Shown here: one piece after another, positions 16,157 through 24,311 of the stretch
How positions within the stretch are numbered: position 1 is the first letter of the stretch
Layout: the number at the start of each line of letters is the position of its first letter
From: Acetobacterium fimetarium
GTDB lineage: Bacteria; Bacillota; Clostridia; Eubacteriales; Eubacteriaceae
Direction of reading: 5' to 3'
Length of the DNA stretch: 64,000 bases
Assembly (NCBI RefSeq): GCF_014284475.1
Contig: NZ_WJBC01000009.1
Coordinates: forward strand, 53,877-117,876
Notes under the pieces: generated by a model
The model's input: only the letters and a program-made list of their open reading frames with translations
Database searches by the model: none
What the model was told of the DNA's origin: nothing
Position numbers and translations under genes: made by a program

Positions 16157-16438
16157 ATGGAAAAAGATAAACAATTTTTTGAAGCGATGTTCAAAACGCT
16201 AGATGAGGTTTCAAGACCCACTGATGAACAAAAAGAACGCATTTTTAAGACGATTCTGACTGATGTCAGACAGCATTCAGATATTCAGCCCACACGGTCA
16301 GGCTACAGTCTGAGAAAAATCGTCGCTGATTATCCCTGGCGGTTTGCCTTCGGTGCGGCTTTTGTGCAATCGTCGGTGTGTACCCTGATTTTTGGCACAA
16401 GCTATACACATTTCATTATGAGTCTATTGGGAGGTTGA
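16157..16438 (+). CDS. Small membrane protein, possible anti-sigma factor
   Basis: 93 residues, 2 bases after the ECF sigma gene. The N-terminal 65 residues are charged and cytoplasmic-looking (FFEAMFKTLDEVSRPTDEQKERIFKTIL), followed by one C-terminal membrane helix (FAFGAAFVQSSVCTLIFGTSY). This layout and position are those of a membrane anti-sigma factor, but no zinc-binding HxxxCxxC motif is present. Function is inferred from context only. Confidence 0.6.
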   Translation: MEKDKQFFEAMFKTLDEVSRPTDEQKERIFKTILTDVRQHSDIQPTRSGYSLRKIVADYPWRFAFGAAFVQSSVCTLIFGTSYTHFIMSLLGG

Positions 16439-16440
16439 AA

Positions 16441-17010
16441 ATGAATTTATTATTGGAAGCATTCAATAAACCGGTAAAGGCTTTCAGGAGGGCTGATGCC
16501 AGACTGTCATGGACACTGGTGGCTTTAACGATTGGAATGGCTGTAATCCTCGATCCTGTTTTGAGAATGACGGCAGATATAACCGGCGTCAATCCGGGGA
16601 TCAATGTTATTCAGGTGATGGCACTGTCGGCCGCCGGTGTGGCTACCTACTGCGCGATCTGTACAGCATTTTGGGCGATCGCAAAAATATTCGGAAGTCC
16701 AGTCCCCTGGCAGACTTATATTCGAACCTGGGGAATTACCTACATCCCGACACTGCTCTGTGCACTGATTGTCGCATTCACGGAGAATTATTTTTTCCTG
16801 TTTTGGAACAGTGCGTTCTGGAGTCTGTTCTTTTCAATTGCTTTTGTTGGGTTACTGATCTGGAAAGCTATTTTGTACATCCTGTTTTTCATGGAAGTCG
16901 CTCAGCTTAGCCGCGGTAAATTGGTTGGGGCATTGGTACTTGGCGGTATGGCCATTGTTTTATTGGCCAGTATTAATATGTTAATTGCCTTAAAAACACC
17001 GATATTGTAA
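16441..17010 (+). CDS. Yip1-like multi-pass membrane protein
   Basis: 189 residues from ATG 16441, with GGGAGG just upstream. Four or five membrane helices (WTLVALTIGMAVIL, VIQVMALSAAGVATYCAICTAFWAIA, YIPTLLCALIVAF, SLFFSIAFVGLLIWKAILYILFFMEVA, GALVLGGMAIVLLASINML). The pattern resembles the Yip1 family, which is widespread next to stress sigma factors and has no firm function. It is the last gene of the ECF operon. Confidence 0.65.
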   Translation: MNLLLEAFNKPVKAFRRADARLSWTLVALTIGMAVILDPVLRMTADITGVNPGINVIQVMALSAAGVATYCAICTAFWAIAKIFGSPVPWQTYIRTWGITYIPTLLCALIVAFTENYFFLFWNSAFWSLFFSIAFVGLLIWKAILYILFFMEVAQLSRGKLVGALVLGGMAIVLLASINMLIALKTPIL

Positions 17011-17014
17011 AAGA

Positions 17015-17066
17015 AAAGTGCGGTTTAATTCGGTCTCTGATTGTGGGCCGAGTTAAACCGCGCTTT
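17015..17066. repeat. Inverted repeat ending the ECF operon
   Basis: A 19-bp stem with two mismatches (17015-17033 with 17048-17066) 5 bases after the stop codon. It lacks a T tract; it may stabilise mRNA or terminate weakly. The following bases up to 17250 hold no gene I can support. Confidence 0.55.
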
Positions 17067-17250
17067 GATATGCAGGAAGTTGCAAAAATGGTAGAAAGTG
17101 GGAGGATGCTACGACAATAGCAGAAAATAAAGCGGATTGCTATAATATTGATGTATAATTCAAACAAAAACTGACGCAAAATGGAGAGCAGTGCCAAATA
17201 AGTATTGCTGAGAAAACTGCAAGAGGGGCGTCGCGTCGTTCTGAGAACAA

Positions 17251-17838
17251 TCAATATTTTGACAATTCGTGTTGAATGCCATTTGTTGTGACCGACAGCA
17301 GCAGTTCGATAAATTGTTCCATGGGCAGGTCCTTGCCATCGGTGTACCATTTGGAAATAGTGCTGAGCATTGCCGCGCTCTGGTATTCCATCAGATATTT
17401 CACTTCCATTATTTCCTGAGGCGTCAACCGCTTGTACATTGACAGCACCGCCGGGGTGAGTTTCTTCAGGAGTTTCTGCCTGAAAAGCGGATCACAATTT
17501 AAAAGCGTCGGGAGATAGGTTCGGTTCTTTTCAAAAAAATCAATAACCGAGGTCAAAACTATTTTTTTTCGATCGGCATGAAAATGCTTGCCGTGAAAGA
17601 GCTTTTTTAAAACAATTTGCTTAAAGTCATCCGCCGAAATCGTCTGCTCTTCAATTTCTTCCAAAATTTCGTATACATCCGTGAAATAGGCATAAAATGT
17701 TGAACGATTGTAACCGGCAAGATCACAAACTTCTTTTACGGTGATCTTTTCAATCTTTTTTTTGCAATACAATTGCCAAAATGCATCAACCAGGTTTTGT
17801 CTGGTGATTTTGGCCGTGGTTGACAAGGCATTTTTCAT
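17251..17838 (-). CDS. TetR-family repressor
   Basis: 195 residues. The N-terminal TetR helix-turn-helix is clear (TRQNLVDAFWQLYCKKKIEKITVKEVCDLAGYNRSTFYAYFTDVYEILEEIE); the C-terminal ligand domain is divergent. It is divergent from an ABC-2 exporter operon with 161 bases between, the usual layout for local repression with drug-like inducers. A good promoter and the ribosome binding site GAGGAGG are present on its strand. Confidence 0.9.
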   Translation of the reverse strand: MKNALSTTAKITRQNLVDAFWQLYCKKKIEKITVKEVCDLAGYNRSTFYAYFTDVYEILEEIEEQTISADDFKQIVLKKLFHGKHFHADRKKIVLTSVIDFFEKNRTYLPTLLNCDPLFRQKLLKKLTPAVLSMYKRLTPQEIMEVKYLMEYQSAAMLSTISKWYTDGKDLPMEQFIELLLSVTTNGIQHELSKY

Positions 17839-17875
17839 TTCAGGTCCTCCTCTTTGACACAGTTATTTTATGATG

Positions 17876-17904
17876 ATTATAAACCAGTCGGGTGTTCGGC
17901 ACAA
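17876..17904 (-). promoter_or_regulatory. tetR promoter
   Basis: Reading leftward: TTGTGC (17904-17899), 17 bases, TATAAT (17881-17876). Confidence 0.7.
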
Positions 17905-17935
17905 GAAAATCCGACACTTTAAAAAAGACTGTTGG

Positions 17936-17964
17936 TTGATTGGGAGAAGTATCAGATCTACAAT
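17936..17964 (+). promoter_or_regulatory. ABC exporter promoter
   Basis: TTGATT (17936-17941), 17 bases, TACAAT (17959-17964), 35 bases before the ABC ATPase start. The TetR operator should lie in 17880-17970; I see no perfect dyad. Confidence 0.65.
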
Positions 17965-17999
17965 GTGGGTAACAAAAAAATATGAGGAGAGCGGTTTAA

Positions 18000-18731
18000 A
18001 TGAAAGTAGTAGTCAATCAAGTTGAAAAAGCATTCAAAAAACAGCGGGTCTTGAGTCAGATCAGTCTGACCATCGATTCCGGCCGAATATTCTGTTTGCT
18101 GGGAGCATCCGGCTCAGGAAAGACAACATTATTGCGCATCATGATGGGAGCGATTCCTGCTGAAAACGGAACGGTCACAGTCGGGGGGACGAAGGTTCCC
18201 GACCGAAAACTCCTTGCTGAAATGGGTTATATGCCACAAAATGACGCATTGTATGAAGAGTTATCGGTATGGGAAAACCTGAAGTTTTTTGCCGGACTCC
18301 ACAAGCTGAGCCGAAAAACATTTGAAAAAAAGGCAACAGAACTCCTGCAGGTGGTGGATCTGCTGCCGGAAAAGAACAAACTGGTGCGTGACTGCTCAGG
18401 GGGAATGAAAAAAAGAATTTCCCTGGCAGTTGCCCTGATTCATCAGCCGCGACTGCTGTTATTGGATGAGCCGACGGTGGGGGTTGATCCGGTTTTAAGA
18501 AGAAGAATATGGGCATATCTCAAACAATTGAAGAACAGCGGCATCACGATTTTAATTACGACCCATGTCATGGATGAAGTCACTCAATGTGATGATGCGG
18601 CATTGCTTCGCAATGGCCATATTATCGCCAAGGATACCGTTGAAAATCTGATCGGGAGGACGTCATGCGGGAACATTGAAGAATTGTTTTTTATGGACGG
18701 TGAGTCGGAAATGGAGGCGGCATTATGTTAA
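18000..18731 (+). CDS. ABC-2 exporter ATP-binding protein
   Basis: 243 residues with Walker A (LGASGSGKTTLL, about 34-45), Q-loop MGYMPQNDALYEELSVWENL, signature CSGGMKKRISLAVAL, Walker B LLLLDEPTVGVDP and switch His in ITTHVMDEV. It powers export with the permease encoded next, whose start overlaps its last 7 bases. The type is the drug/lantibiotic or sodium exporter class; the substrate is unknown. TetR upstream suggests an inducible resistance function. Confidence 0.93.
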   Translation: MKVVVNQVEKAFKKQRVLSQISLTIDSGRIFCLLGASGSGKTTLLRIMMGAIPAENGTVTVGGTKVPDRKLLAEMGYMPQNDALYEELSVWENLKFFAGLHKLSRKTFEKKATELLQVVDLLPEKNKLVRDCSGGMKKRISLAVALIHQPRLLLLDEPTVGVDPVLRRRIWAYLKQLKNSGITILITTHVMDEVTQCDDAALLRNGHIIAKDTVENLIGRTSCGNIEELFFMDGESEMEAALC

Positions 18732-19741
18732 GCATTGTCAAACGAATTCTTGGTCAAATAAAAAACGATAAACGTTCAATGGGCTTGCTGTTGTTTGCAC
18801 CACTGCTGGTATTAACCCTGCTTTATTTTATTCTGGGCGATTCCAATTATGTTCCCCAGATTGCCGTTTATGATATGAATGAAAAATTTGTTACTGAACT
18901 GGAACAAAATGCGCATGTTGTTGAATTGAACGAGAAACCTGAGACGAAAGAGTATCTCGAAGAGAATGGAATAGAAGCGCTGCTCTGGAAAGATACAACA
19001 GGAACGCACATTGAACTGCTGGAGCAGAATTCCAAATCAGCCACCGCCTTAAAAGCCATCCAGGATACCAATAAAGCCCTGCAGCCGGCCCCGGCTCAAA
19101 GCGAACTGCTCATCAGTTATGTCTATGAAACGGCGGACGACAATCAATTGGATTCACTGAGTTATGTTTTTCTCGGGGTCATCTCGTTTTTCTTTGTTTT
19201 TATTCTTTCAGGAATGTCATTTGTGCGGGAGCGTTTTGGCCAGACTTTGGAGCGGATGCTCATGACACCGATCAGCCGGATGGATGTCATCGGCGGATAT
19301 ACCCTCGGATACGGTTTGCTGTCGGCGATTCAAAGTGTGGTCATCATTCTTTTCGCGGTTTATGTGTTGCAGCTTAGTGTGGCGGGATCCGTATCGCTTT
19401 GTATTTTAGTCATGATTTTAATGGCATTTTCGGCTGTGTCCATAGGCGCCCTGGTATCCATTTTTGCCAACAATGAACTGCAGATGGTGCAGTTTATTCC
19501 GGTGGTTCTGATTCCGCAGATCTTTTTTTCCGGACTGATCCCGATTGATACGATTCCCTTTGGACTGGGCAACCTGTGCTATTTAACGCCGATCTATTAC
19601 GGCTGTGCCGCGCTTGAAAAGATCATGATTCAGGGCAAGGGATTTATGGAAATATGGCCCTGGATAGCTGGGTCGGCTGCATTTATCGGTGTACTGTTTT
19701 TCGTGAATGTGCTGGCATTGAAAAAATACCGAAGACTGTAG
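18725..19741 (+). CDS. ABC-2 exporter permease
   Basis: 338 residues with one N-terminal membrane helix (LLLFAPLLVLTLLYFILG), a large extracytoplasmic domain (about 40-140), and five C-terminal helices with the ABC-2 signature FVRERFGQTLERMLMTPISRMDVIGGYTLGYG. Typical ABC2_membrane_3-type permease; works with the upstream ATPase. Confidence 0.9.
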   Translation: MLSIVKRILGQIKNDKRSMGLLLFAPLLVLTLLYFILGDSNYVPQIAVYDMNEKFVTELEQNAHVVELNEKPETKEYLEENGIEALLWKDTTGTHIELLEQNSKSATALKAIQDTNKALQPAPAQSELLISYVYETADDNQLDSLSYVFLGVISFFFVFILSGMSFVRERFGQTLERMLMTPISRMDVIGGYTLGYGLLSAIQSVVIILFAVYVLQLSVAGSVSLCILVMILMAFSAVSIGALVSIFANNELQMVQFIPVVLIPQIFFSGLIPIDTIPFGLGNLCYLTPIYYGCAALEKIMIQGKGFMEIWPWIAGSAAFIGVLFFVNVLALKKYRRL

Positions 19742-19829
19742 GAAATGGCTCTTTTGTTTGCAGGCTTCAATTTTGAGCTAAATTTTTAATTGCTTTTGAA
19801 AAAAAACATGGCACAGTTTTTGTCACATA

Positions 19830-19978
19830 TTGAATTGTGGTAAAAACTGTGCTAGGATAAGGAAAACGGAGAACAGATTTATTTAATTAGGGAAGAAACA
19901 TCCCCCAAAAACAAAGAATGAATTGAGAAACAATCACCTCTTTGTTTTGCCTTTCTTTTACAGAAGGGCTTTTTTTTC
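19830..19978 (+). ncRNA. Candidate small RNA with own promoter and terminator
   Basis: TTGAAT (19830-19835), 17 bases and TAGGAT (19853-19858) form a plausible promoter. About 110 bases later come two adjoining hairpins: 19908-19917 with 19939-19948, and 19949-19956 with 19962-19969, followed by eight T's. There is no open frame with a ribosome binding site in between, and no plus-strand gene follows for 2 kb. Upstream, GCACAGTTTTT/AAAAACTGTGC (19811-19821 and 19842-19852) flanks the -35 region as a possible operator. It could instead be a terminated leader remnant. Confidence 0.4.
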
Positions 19979-20061
19979 GTCCCGGCAGAAAGTCGGCAAA
20001 GTGTGTTGAATGGATCGATATCGATGATGGTGGCAGAAGACTTGCGCCGGTGGTCACTTCA

Positions 20062-21507
20062 CTATAATTTAAGGTTATCGGTTCGGAGTTCGGCCTTTTT
20101 TCTAAAAAAACGGGTTGCGGTTATAGCGGCTCCCAGGGTACAAATGGCAGCGATGGTTAAATAAACGCCTTTCATACCAAAGATGAAAATGTCGGCTCGA
20201 CCTTCAACATAATCAGAAACCAGGTATCCGATTTTGTTGCTCATTCTAAAGTACAAAAGGTTAGTGGACAAGGTTACCCCAAAAATAACGCCAATATTTC
20301 TTACCAGAGAATTAACGCTGCCGGCAATACCGAGTTTATCCTCCGGGACGCTGGACATAACCAGGGCATTGTTGGGAGCCTGAAAAAGACCATTTCCAAC
20401 GGCCATGATGATAACAAAAATGATAAACAGCCAGATGGGAGAAGTCTCGGTTAGCCCTGCCATCAGGAAAAGTGAAAAGCTCAGCAAAGACAACCCGACG
20501 AAAGTGAGCATTTCCGATCCGATTTTATCTGACAAATAACCGCTGATGGGGGAAACAACGGACAGAAACAACGGGTAAACGATCATCGCCAACCCAGTCA
20601 TGGAAGGGGTTAGATTCAATGTGTTTTGCAGATAAAAAGGCTGAATGATATTGAAACTGCCAATTGCAATGAATGAAATAAAGCCACAAAAGATGCTCAG
20701 TGAAAACAAAGCGTTTTTAAAAATATTCAATTGCAGAAGTGGGGTAGCAAGACGTTTTTCAACAAGAATAAAAGCAGTAAATGATATCAACGAAAGCGAA
20801 AGACAGAGAATAATGATGGGGTGTGTGTAGCCCAAAGTTCCGCCAATATTCAGTGATAAAAATAACAATAAAACCGTTAATGCAAATAAAAGCGAACCCT
20901 TAATATCAAGCTTTTCACCTGTTTTGGGGGTGGCTTTCGGGAGAATTTTTACGGCTAAGATAAAGCCGAAGATTCCGAAGGGGATATTAATCAGAAAAAT
21001 ATAGTGCCAACTCAAAGCATCAACAATGAAACCGCCTAAAGTGGGGCCGGTCATCGATCCAATGGCGACAAAAGTTCCGGAAATACCCAGCGCTTTCCCG
21101 CGTTCGTGAAGTGGAAATACCTGCGTGATGAGGCCGTAGCTGGTCGCCATCGTTGCAGCTGCGCCGATTCCCTGGATCATTCGGGAAATCACCAGAAGCG
21201 TTAGAGAACCGGACAGTCCACATAAAGCAGAACCAAAAGTGAATAGGCCAATACCAAAAATGAAAATGTTGCTGATTCCCTTGAGATCGCCAAGTCTGCC
21301 AAATACTAAAATGGTTGATGAAATAACAATGAGATAAATTGTCACGACCCAGGTAATGAGTTGAGTTGTGGTTGATAATGCTTTTACCATGCTGGGCATG
21401 GCAACATTGATAATGCTGGTGTCCAAAGTTGACATGAATGTGATTAACACGAGGTCGAAAAGAATTAGTTTTTTATTTGTTTCTGAGCGTTCATCGGATG
21501 GTTTCAC
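20062..21507 (-). CDS. MFS drug exporter, DHA2 (14-helix, EmrB/QacA) family
   Basis: 481 residues; GTG start with AAGGAGAG upstream. Typical motifs are LDTSIINVAMPSM in helix 1, WVVTIYLIVISSTILVFGRLGDLKG (motif A), LLVISRMIQGIGAA (motif B), and GPTLGGFIVDALSWHYIFLINIPFG (motif C region). Length and hydrophobic pattern fit 14 helices driven by proton exchange. Such pumps expel cationic drugs or metabolites. No regulator lies beside it; it is convergent with the ABC exporter and the small RNA candidate. Confidence 0.9.
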   Translation of the reverse strand: MKPSDERSETNKKLILFDLVLITFMSTLDTSIINVAMPSMVKALSTTTQLITWVVTIYLIVISSTILVFGRLGDLKGISNIFIFGIGLFTFGSALCGLSGSLTLLVISRMIQGIGAAATMATSYGLITQVFPLHERGKALGISGTFVAIGSMTGPTLGGFIVDALSWHYIFLINIPFGIFGFILAVKILPKATPKTGEKLDIKGSLLFALTVLLLFLSLNIGGTLGYTHPIIILCLSLSLISFTAFILVEKRLATPLLQLNIFKNALFSLSIFCGFISFIAIGSFNIIQPFYLQNTLNLTPSMTGLAMIVYPLFLSVVSPISGYLSDKIGSEMLTFVGLSLLSFSLFLMAGLTETSPIWLFIIFVIIMAVGNGLFQAPNNALVMSSVPEDKLGIAGSVNSLVRNIGVIFGVTLSTNLLYFRMSNKIGYLVSDYVEGRADIFIFGMKGVYLTIAAICTLGAAITATRFFRKKAELRTDNLKL

Positions 21508-21941
21508 TGGTGTTTTTCTCTCCTTGCAAACAGCTGGAAGTCGAAACGGCGAATTCTCTAAACAACTACCGACGACAAGCGCTGCTGAATATAATTATTC
21601 TATCCCAACGGGGCAAAACCGTCAATTAAAAGAAACCGATTAGGTTATGGCAGTGATCTGGATTTTGACCCAAAACATATTCGCAAAGGAATTAAAAAGG
21701 TGTGATGACAGAGGATTTATTCTCTCAAAATAATGGCCAAAATTCTCGTTTGGATAATTATGGATAAAATATTTATTTTCTATGAAGGAATGTGATGAAA
21801 AGAAGTAGAAAGTTACTGATGAAAATGTTAAAATAAACTAATGACTTGTTGGTTGTTTCATTTAACGGAGTTGGTTATGAAAATAGGCTGACATAAATTG
21901 ACGTAAAAACTAGGAATGATCTTTTAGGAGGGTGGCACATA
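21508..21941. other. 434-base intergenic stretch without a supported gene
   Basis: Lies between the divergent MFS exporter and the PAS-GGDEF gene. I see the MFS ribosome binding site at the left end and AGGAGGGTGG before the GTG at 21942 at the right end. Short frames inside (such as ATG 21646) lack good ribosome binding sites. No convincing hairpin or consensus promoter was found. Confidence 0.5.
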
Positions 21942-22928
21942 GTGAGCAATCGTGAAAATAAAATTACAATTGAAACAATCATGGCGGATCAAAGAATAAA
22001 ACAAGGGGACCAGGGATTAGAAGAATGCATCATAACATTGTCTGAAAAACTGGATCTTGCAAATAGCATTTTAAAAGCAATTCTTGAAACAACCCACGAT
22101 TTTATTATTTTTGCCTTGGATAGCGAATATCGGTATGTAAGCTTTAACAATCGGCATCAGGAGATGGCAAAATCCCAATGGGGAAAAAGCATTGAGATCG
22201 GGACGAATATGCTTGATTTAATAGAGGATAATGAGGAATGGAAAAACCTGAAGGGATTTCTCGATCGTGTTTTAGCGGGGGAACAGTTTTGTTCCGTTGA
22301 AGAGCATCATGATGTGGATGGCAATGTGACATTGGGAAAAAATCACTGGGCGCCGGTAAAAAACAAAACGGGTGAAATTACCGGTATCGTTTGCTTTATT
22401 GAGGATGTTACAGAAAACAAGCGGTTCTTAAAGGCGATGCTTGAAGAAAGAAAAAATCAGGATAACGTTGAATCCCTGACATTTTGTGATCAGCTTACCG
22501 GGGCATTCAATCGCAAATATTACGAGAAGGAACTGGAAAGACTCGATGATAAATTGTATTATCCACTGTCAATCATTGTGCTGTCGGTTAATCGCCTGGA
22601 TCAGATCAACGATAAATATGGACGTGCAGTCGGCGATCTGATTATTAAACAGGTAGCGCAAATTCTTAAAACCACCTGCCGAGGCGATGATGTGGTTGTC
22701 CGTCTGGAAGGTAACGAATTTGTTATTCTGATGCCAAAAACAGAGGGCGCCAATGGAGAACGGGCGATCAAGCGAATTAAAAAGATTATGGATGAGGCAA
22801 ATGTCCAGTCGATCAAACTGTCGGTTTCCTTCGGTTATTGTACAAAATATGATGAAACAGAAGATTTAAACAGAATTTTTGAGATGGCAGAAAAGCAACT
22901 GGAGCGACTGAAGCGACTAGAAGAATAA
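21942..22928 (+). CDS. PAS-GGDEF protein with degenerate active site
   Basis: 328 residues, cytoplasmic, GTG start behind AGGAGGG. A PAS domain (about 40-160: ETTHDFIIFALDSEYRYVSFN...HWAPVKNKTGEITGIVCFIEDVTE) is followed by a GGDEF domain with FCDQLTGAFNRKYYEKEL. The signature is EGNEF (about 256-260) instead of GGDEF, and the metal- and substrate-binding positions differ elsewhere, so cyclase activity is doubtful. It may instead bind GTP or c-di-GMP as a sensor. It sits directly upstream of the riboswitch-controlled pilus locus but is separated by a terminator. Confidence 0.85.
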   Translation: MSNRENKITIETIMADQRIKQGDQGLEECIITLSEKLDLANSILKAILETTHDFIIFALDSEYRYVSFNNRHQEMAKSQWGKSIEIGTNMLDLIEDNEEWKNLKGFLDRVLAGEQFCSVEEHHDVDGNVTLGKNHWAPVKNKTGEITGIVCFIEDVTENKRFLKAMLEERKNQDNVESLTFCDQLTGAFNRKYYEKELERLDDKLYYPLSIIVLSVNRLDQINDKYGRAVGDLIIKQVAQILKTTCRGDDVVVRLEGNEFVILMPKTEGANGERAIKRIKKIMDEANVQSIKLSVSFGYCTKYDETEDLNRIFEMAEKQLERLKRLEE

Positions 22929-22980
22929 ATAATAACGGAGCAGGATATCTTTTTTATCAAGATGACGGTTTGACTAATCA

Positions 22981-23015
22981 ATGCCGGCAATTCACATTTG
23001 AGTTGCCGGCATTTT
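22981..23015 (+). terminator. Intrinsic terminator after the PAS-GGDEF gene
   Basis: The 10-bp stem ATGCCGGCAA/TTGCCGGCAT (22981-22990 with 23003-23012) is followed by TTT. Confidence 0.8.
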
Positions 23016-23077
23016 ACGGCGCTTTTCATCCGGTTTATTATTTTGCTCAAAAATTTATTGTTTTCGAAATAAAATGA

Positions 23078-23107
23078 TTGACATATGGAAAAAAAGTATA
23101 TTACTAT
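23078..23107 (+). promoter_or_regulatory. Promoter of the riboswitch-Tad operon
   Basis: TTGACA (23078-23083), 18 bases, TACTAT (23102-23107). The expected start is about 23114, just before the first aptamer, and no other clear promoter lies before the second aptamer, so both should be on one transcript. Confidence 0.75.
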
Positions 23108-23120
23108 ATTCTAAATTAAA

Positions 23121-23198
23121 TATTTAGCATACTTGCCGAAAGGTAAGGACGCAAAGCTATAGGGTCTAAATAATTTTATTACATGACAGCCAGTTGCA
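23121..23198 (+). promoter_or_regulatory. GEMM-I cyclic dinucleotide riboswitch aptamer, copy 1
   Basis: It carries the GEMM-I (c-di-GMP-I) core: TAGCATACTTGCC, a GAAA tetraloop, GGTAAGGACGCAAAG, then CTATAGGGTCTAAA and the closing GACAGCCAG. These are the conserved P2 helix with GNRA loop, the GACGCAAAG junction and the tetraloop-receptor arm. The ligand is c-di-GMP in the main class. A terminator follows 55 bases later. Its GTTGC end (23193-23197) is complementary to GCAAC of the terminator (23254-23258), which offers a switching pair. Confidence 0.9.
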
Positions 23199-23253
23199 GA
23201 TAATTGATATACAAACGATATACCTGGTATTTCGTGTATGTTATGTTTTTAAT

Positions 23254-23279
23254 GCAACGTGTCAGAACGTTGCTTTTTT
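23254..23279 (+). terminator. Riboswitch 1 terminator
   Basis: GCAACGT/ACGTTGC stem (23254-23260 with 23267-23273), a 6-base loop and six T's. It belongs to the expression platform of aptamer 1. Confidence 0.9.
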
Positions 23280-23392
23280 ATTTGTCAAAATGATTCAGGC
23301 AGTGAGGGTTTTGCCGGGGAATCTGTTGAGCAAAGAAAAAAACCGGTGGAGTGGTTCTGGCAGCAGAAAAAAATCAGAAGCTTACAACTTAA

Positions 23393-23469
23393 TATTTAGC
23401 ATACTTACCGAAAGGTAAGGGCGCAAAGCTATAGGGTCTAAATAATTTTTTACATGACAGCCAGTTGCA
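23393..23469 (+). promoter_or_regulatory. GEMM-I cyclic dinucleotide riboswitch aptamer, copy 2
   Basis: Nearly identical to copy 1 over 77 bases: two substitutions (G to A in P2, A to G giving GGGCGCAAAG) and a one-base loss in the P3 loop. The second copy keeps its own terminator 37 bases later. The spacer between the modules (about 23284-23390) has no supported gene. The following gene is the prepilin peptidase at 23601. Confidence 0.9.
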
Positions 23470-23506
23470 AAGAATCGGTGTACTTCGTTCGGAGTGTACT
23501 TTTAAT

Positions 23507-23532
23507 GCAACGTGTCAAAACGTTGCTTTTTT
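23507..23532 (+). terminator. Riboswitch 2 terminator
   Basis: The same GCAACGT/ACGTTGC stem as terminator 1 (23507-23513 with 23520-23526) with six T's. Confidence 0.9.
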
Positions 23533-23600
23533 ATTGCAGGCAGTTCAAAGAAATCCGGCAAAGTGGCTGTCTTGTGGTTGAAGAATAATGAGGTTCAGAG

Positions 23601-24290
23601 ATGAATGAAGTGACAATGATGCACATGGTGATTCTGGCACTCGGAGCAATTTGCGGAGTGCTCATGGAGAAAGCCGCAGTCTGTTTAATCCAAAGACGAG
23701 TGAATCTGCTCATGCCGTATCGGTTTTCTGGAAGTATCGGGAAAACGATTCTTTGGGGCATGGTCAATGCGGTAGGATGGCTGATTCTGGTTAGGATCAA
23801 TGGGTTACAGTCCAATACCCTGGAATGCATGATGATGTTGTCGGTTTGCATGGTACTATCGGCAGTCGACATCAGCATTAAAAAAATCCCCAATGAACTC
23901 ATTCTCATGACACTGGTCATTGGCGCTTCATTTTTGGTAACCGGTCAGCCGATCGGGAGCCTGGGGATCAATATTTTCGGATTTGTTCTTGGTTTTATTA
24001 TATTCTTCTTGCCGGCGATGATAGGAAAAGGAGCCGGTTGGGGAGATGTGAAATATGCTGCTGCTGTTGGATTCTGTTTGGGAGCGTATGGAATATTAGC
24101 TGCCGTATTGATTATGACATTGTTTCTGGCGTTATATACGGTTTACATCATTCTCACAGGGAAGGGGAGCTTGAAATCAAAAATTGCTTTGGGACCATTC
24201 ATGGCTTCAGGATTTGTCGCCGTACTGGTCTTGAATATCATCAACAGCAACAATTCATTGTTTGATCTGGGTGTTTTCATTAATGGGTAA
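23601..24290 (+). CDS. Prepilin peptidase (A24 family)
   Basis: 229 residues, membrane-embedded with about seven helices. The two aspartates of A24 proteases are in AVDISIKKIPNEL and GAGWGDVKYAAAVGF. It should cut the Flp pilin leaders at Gly before QGxVEY. Fused methylase cysteines (CxxC pairs) of larger PilD enzymes are absent, as in TadV/CpaA-type enzymes. It is the first gene after the tandem riboswitches and 21 bases before the first pilin. Confidence 0.9.
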   Translation: MNEVTMMHMVILALGAICGVLMEKAAVCLIQRRVNLLMPYRFSGSIGKTILWGMVNAVGWLILVRINGLQSNTLECMMMLSVCMVLSAVDISIKKIPNELILMTLVIGASFLVTGQPIGSLGINIFGFVLGFIIFFLPAMIGKGAGWGDVKYAAAVGFCLGAYGILAAVLIMTLFLALYTVYIILTGKGSLKSKIALGPFMASGFVAVLVLNIINSNNSLFDLGVFING

Positions 24291-24311
24291 TAACATTACA
24301 AGGAGAAAAAG

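Noticed and set aside
19809..19825. Sigma-54 promoter (TGGCAC...TTGTC)
   Set aside because: The -12 element has GT where GC is required, and no sigma-54 activator or target gene is nearby; a sigma-A promoter fits better.
23194..23418. 74-residue frame between the two riboswitches
   Set aside because: It starts inside aptamer 1 and ends inside aptamer 2, with no ribosome binding site; it is a structured RNA spacer, not a gene.
24038..24265. 75-residue frame inside the prepilin peptidase gene
   Set aside because: A shifted reading of the peptidase; the catalytic GxGDxK motif lies in the long frame.
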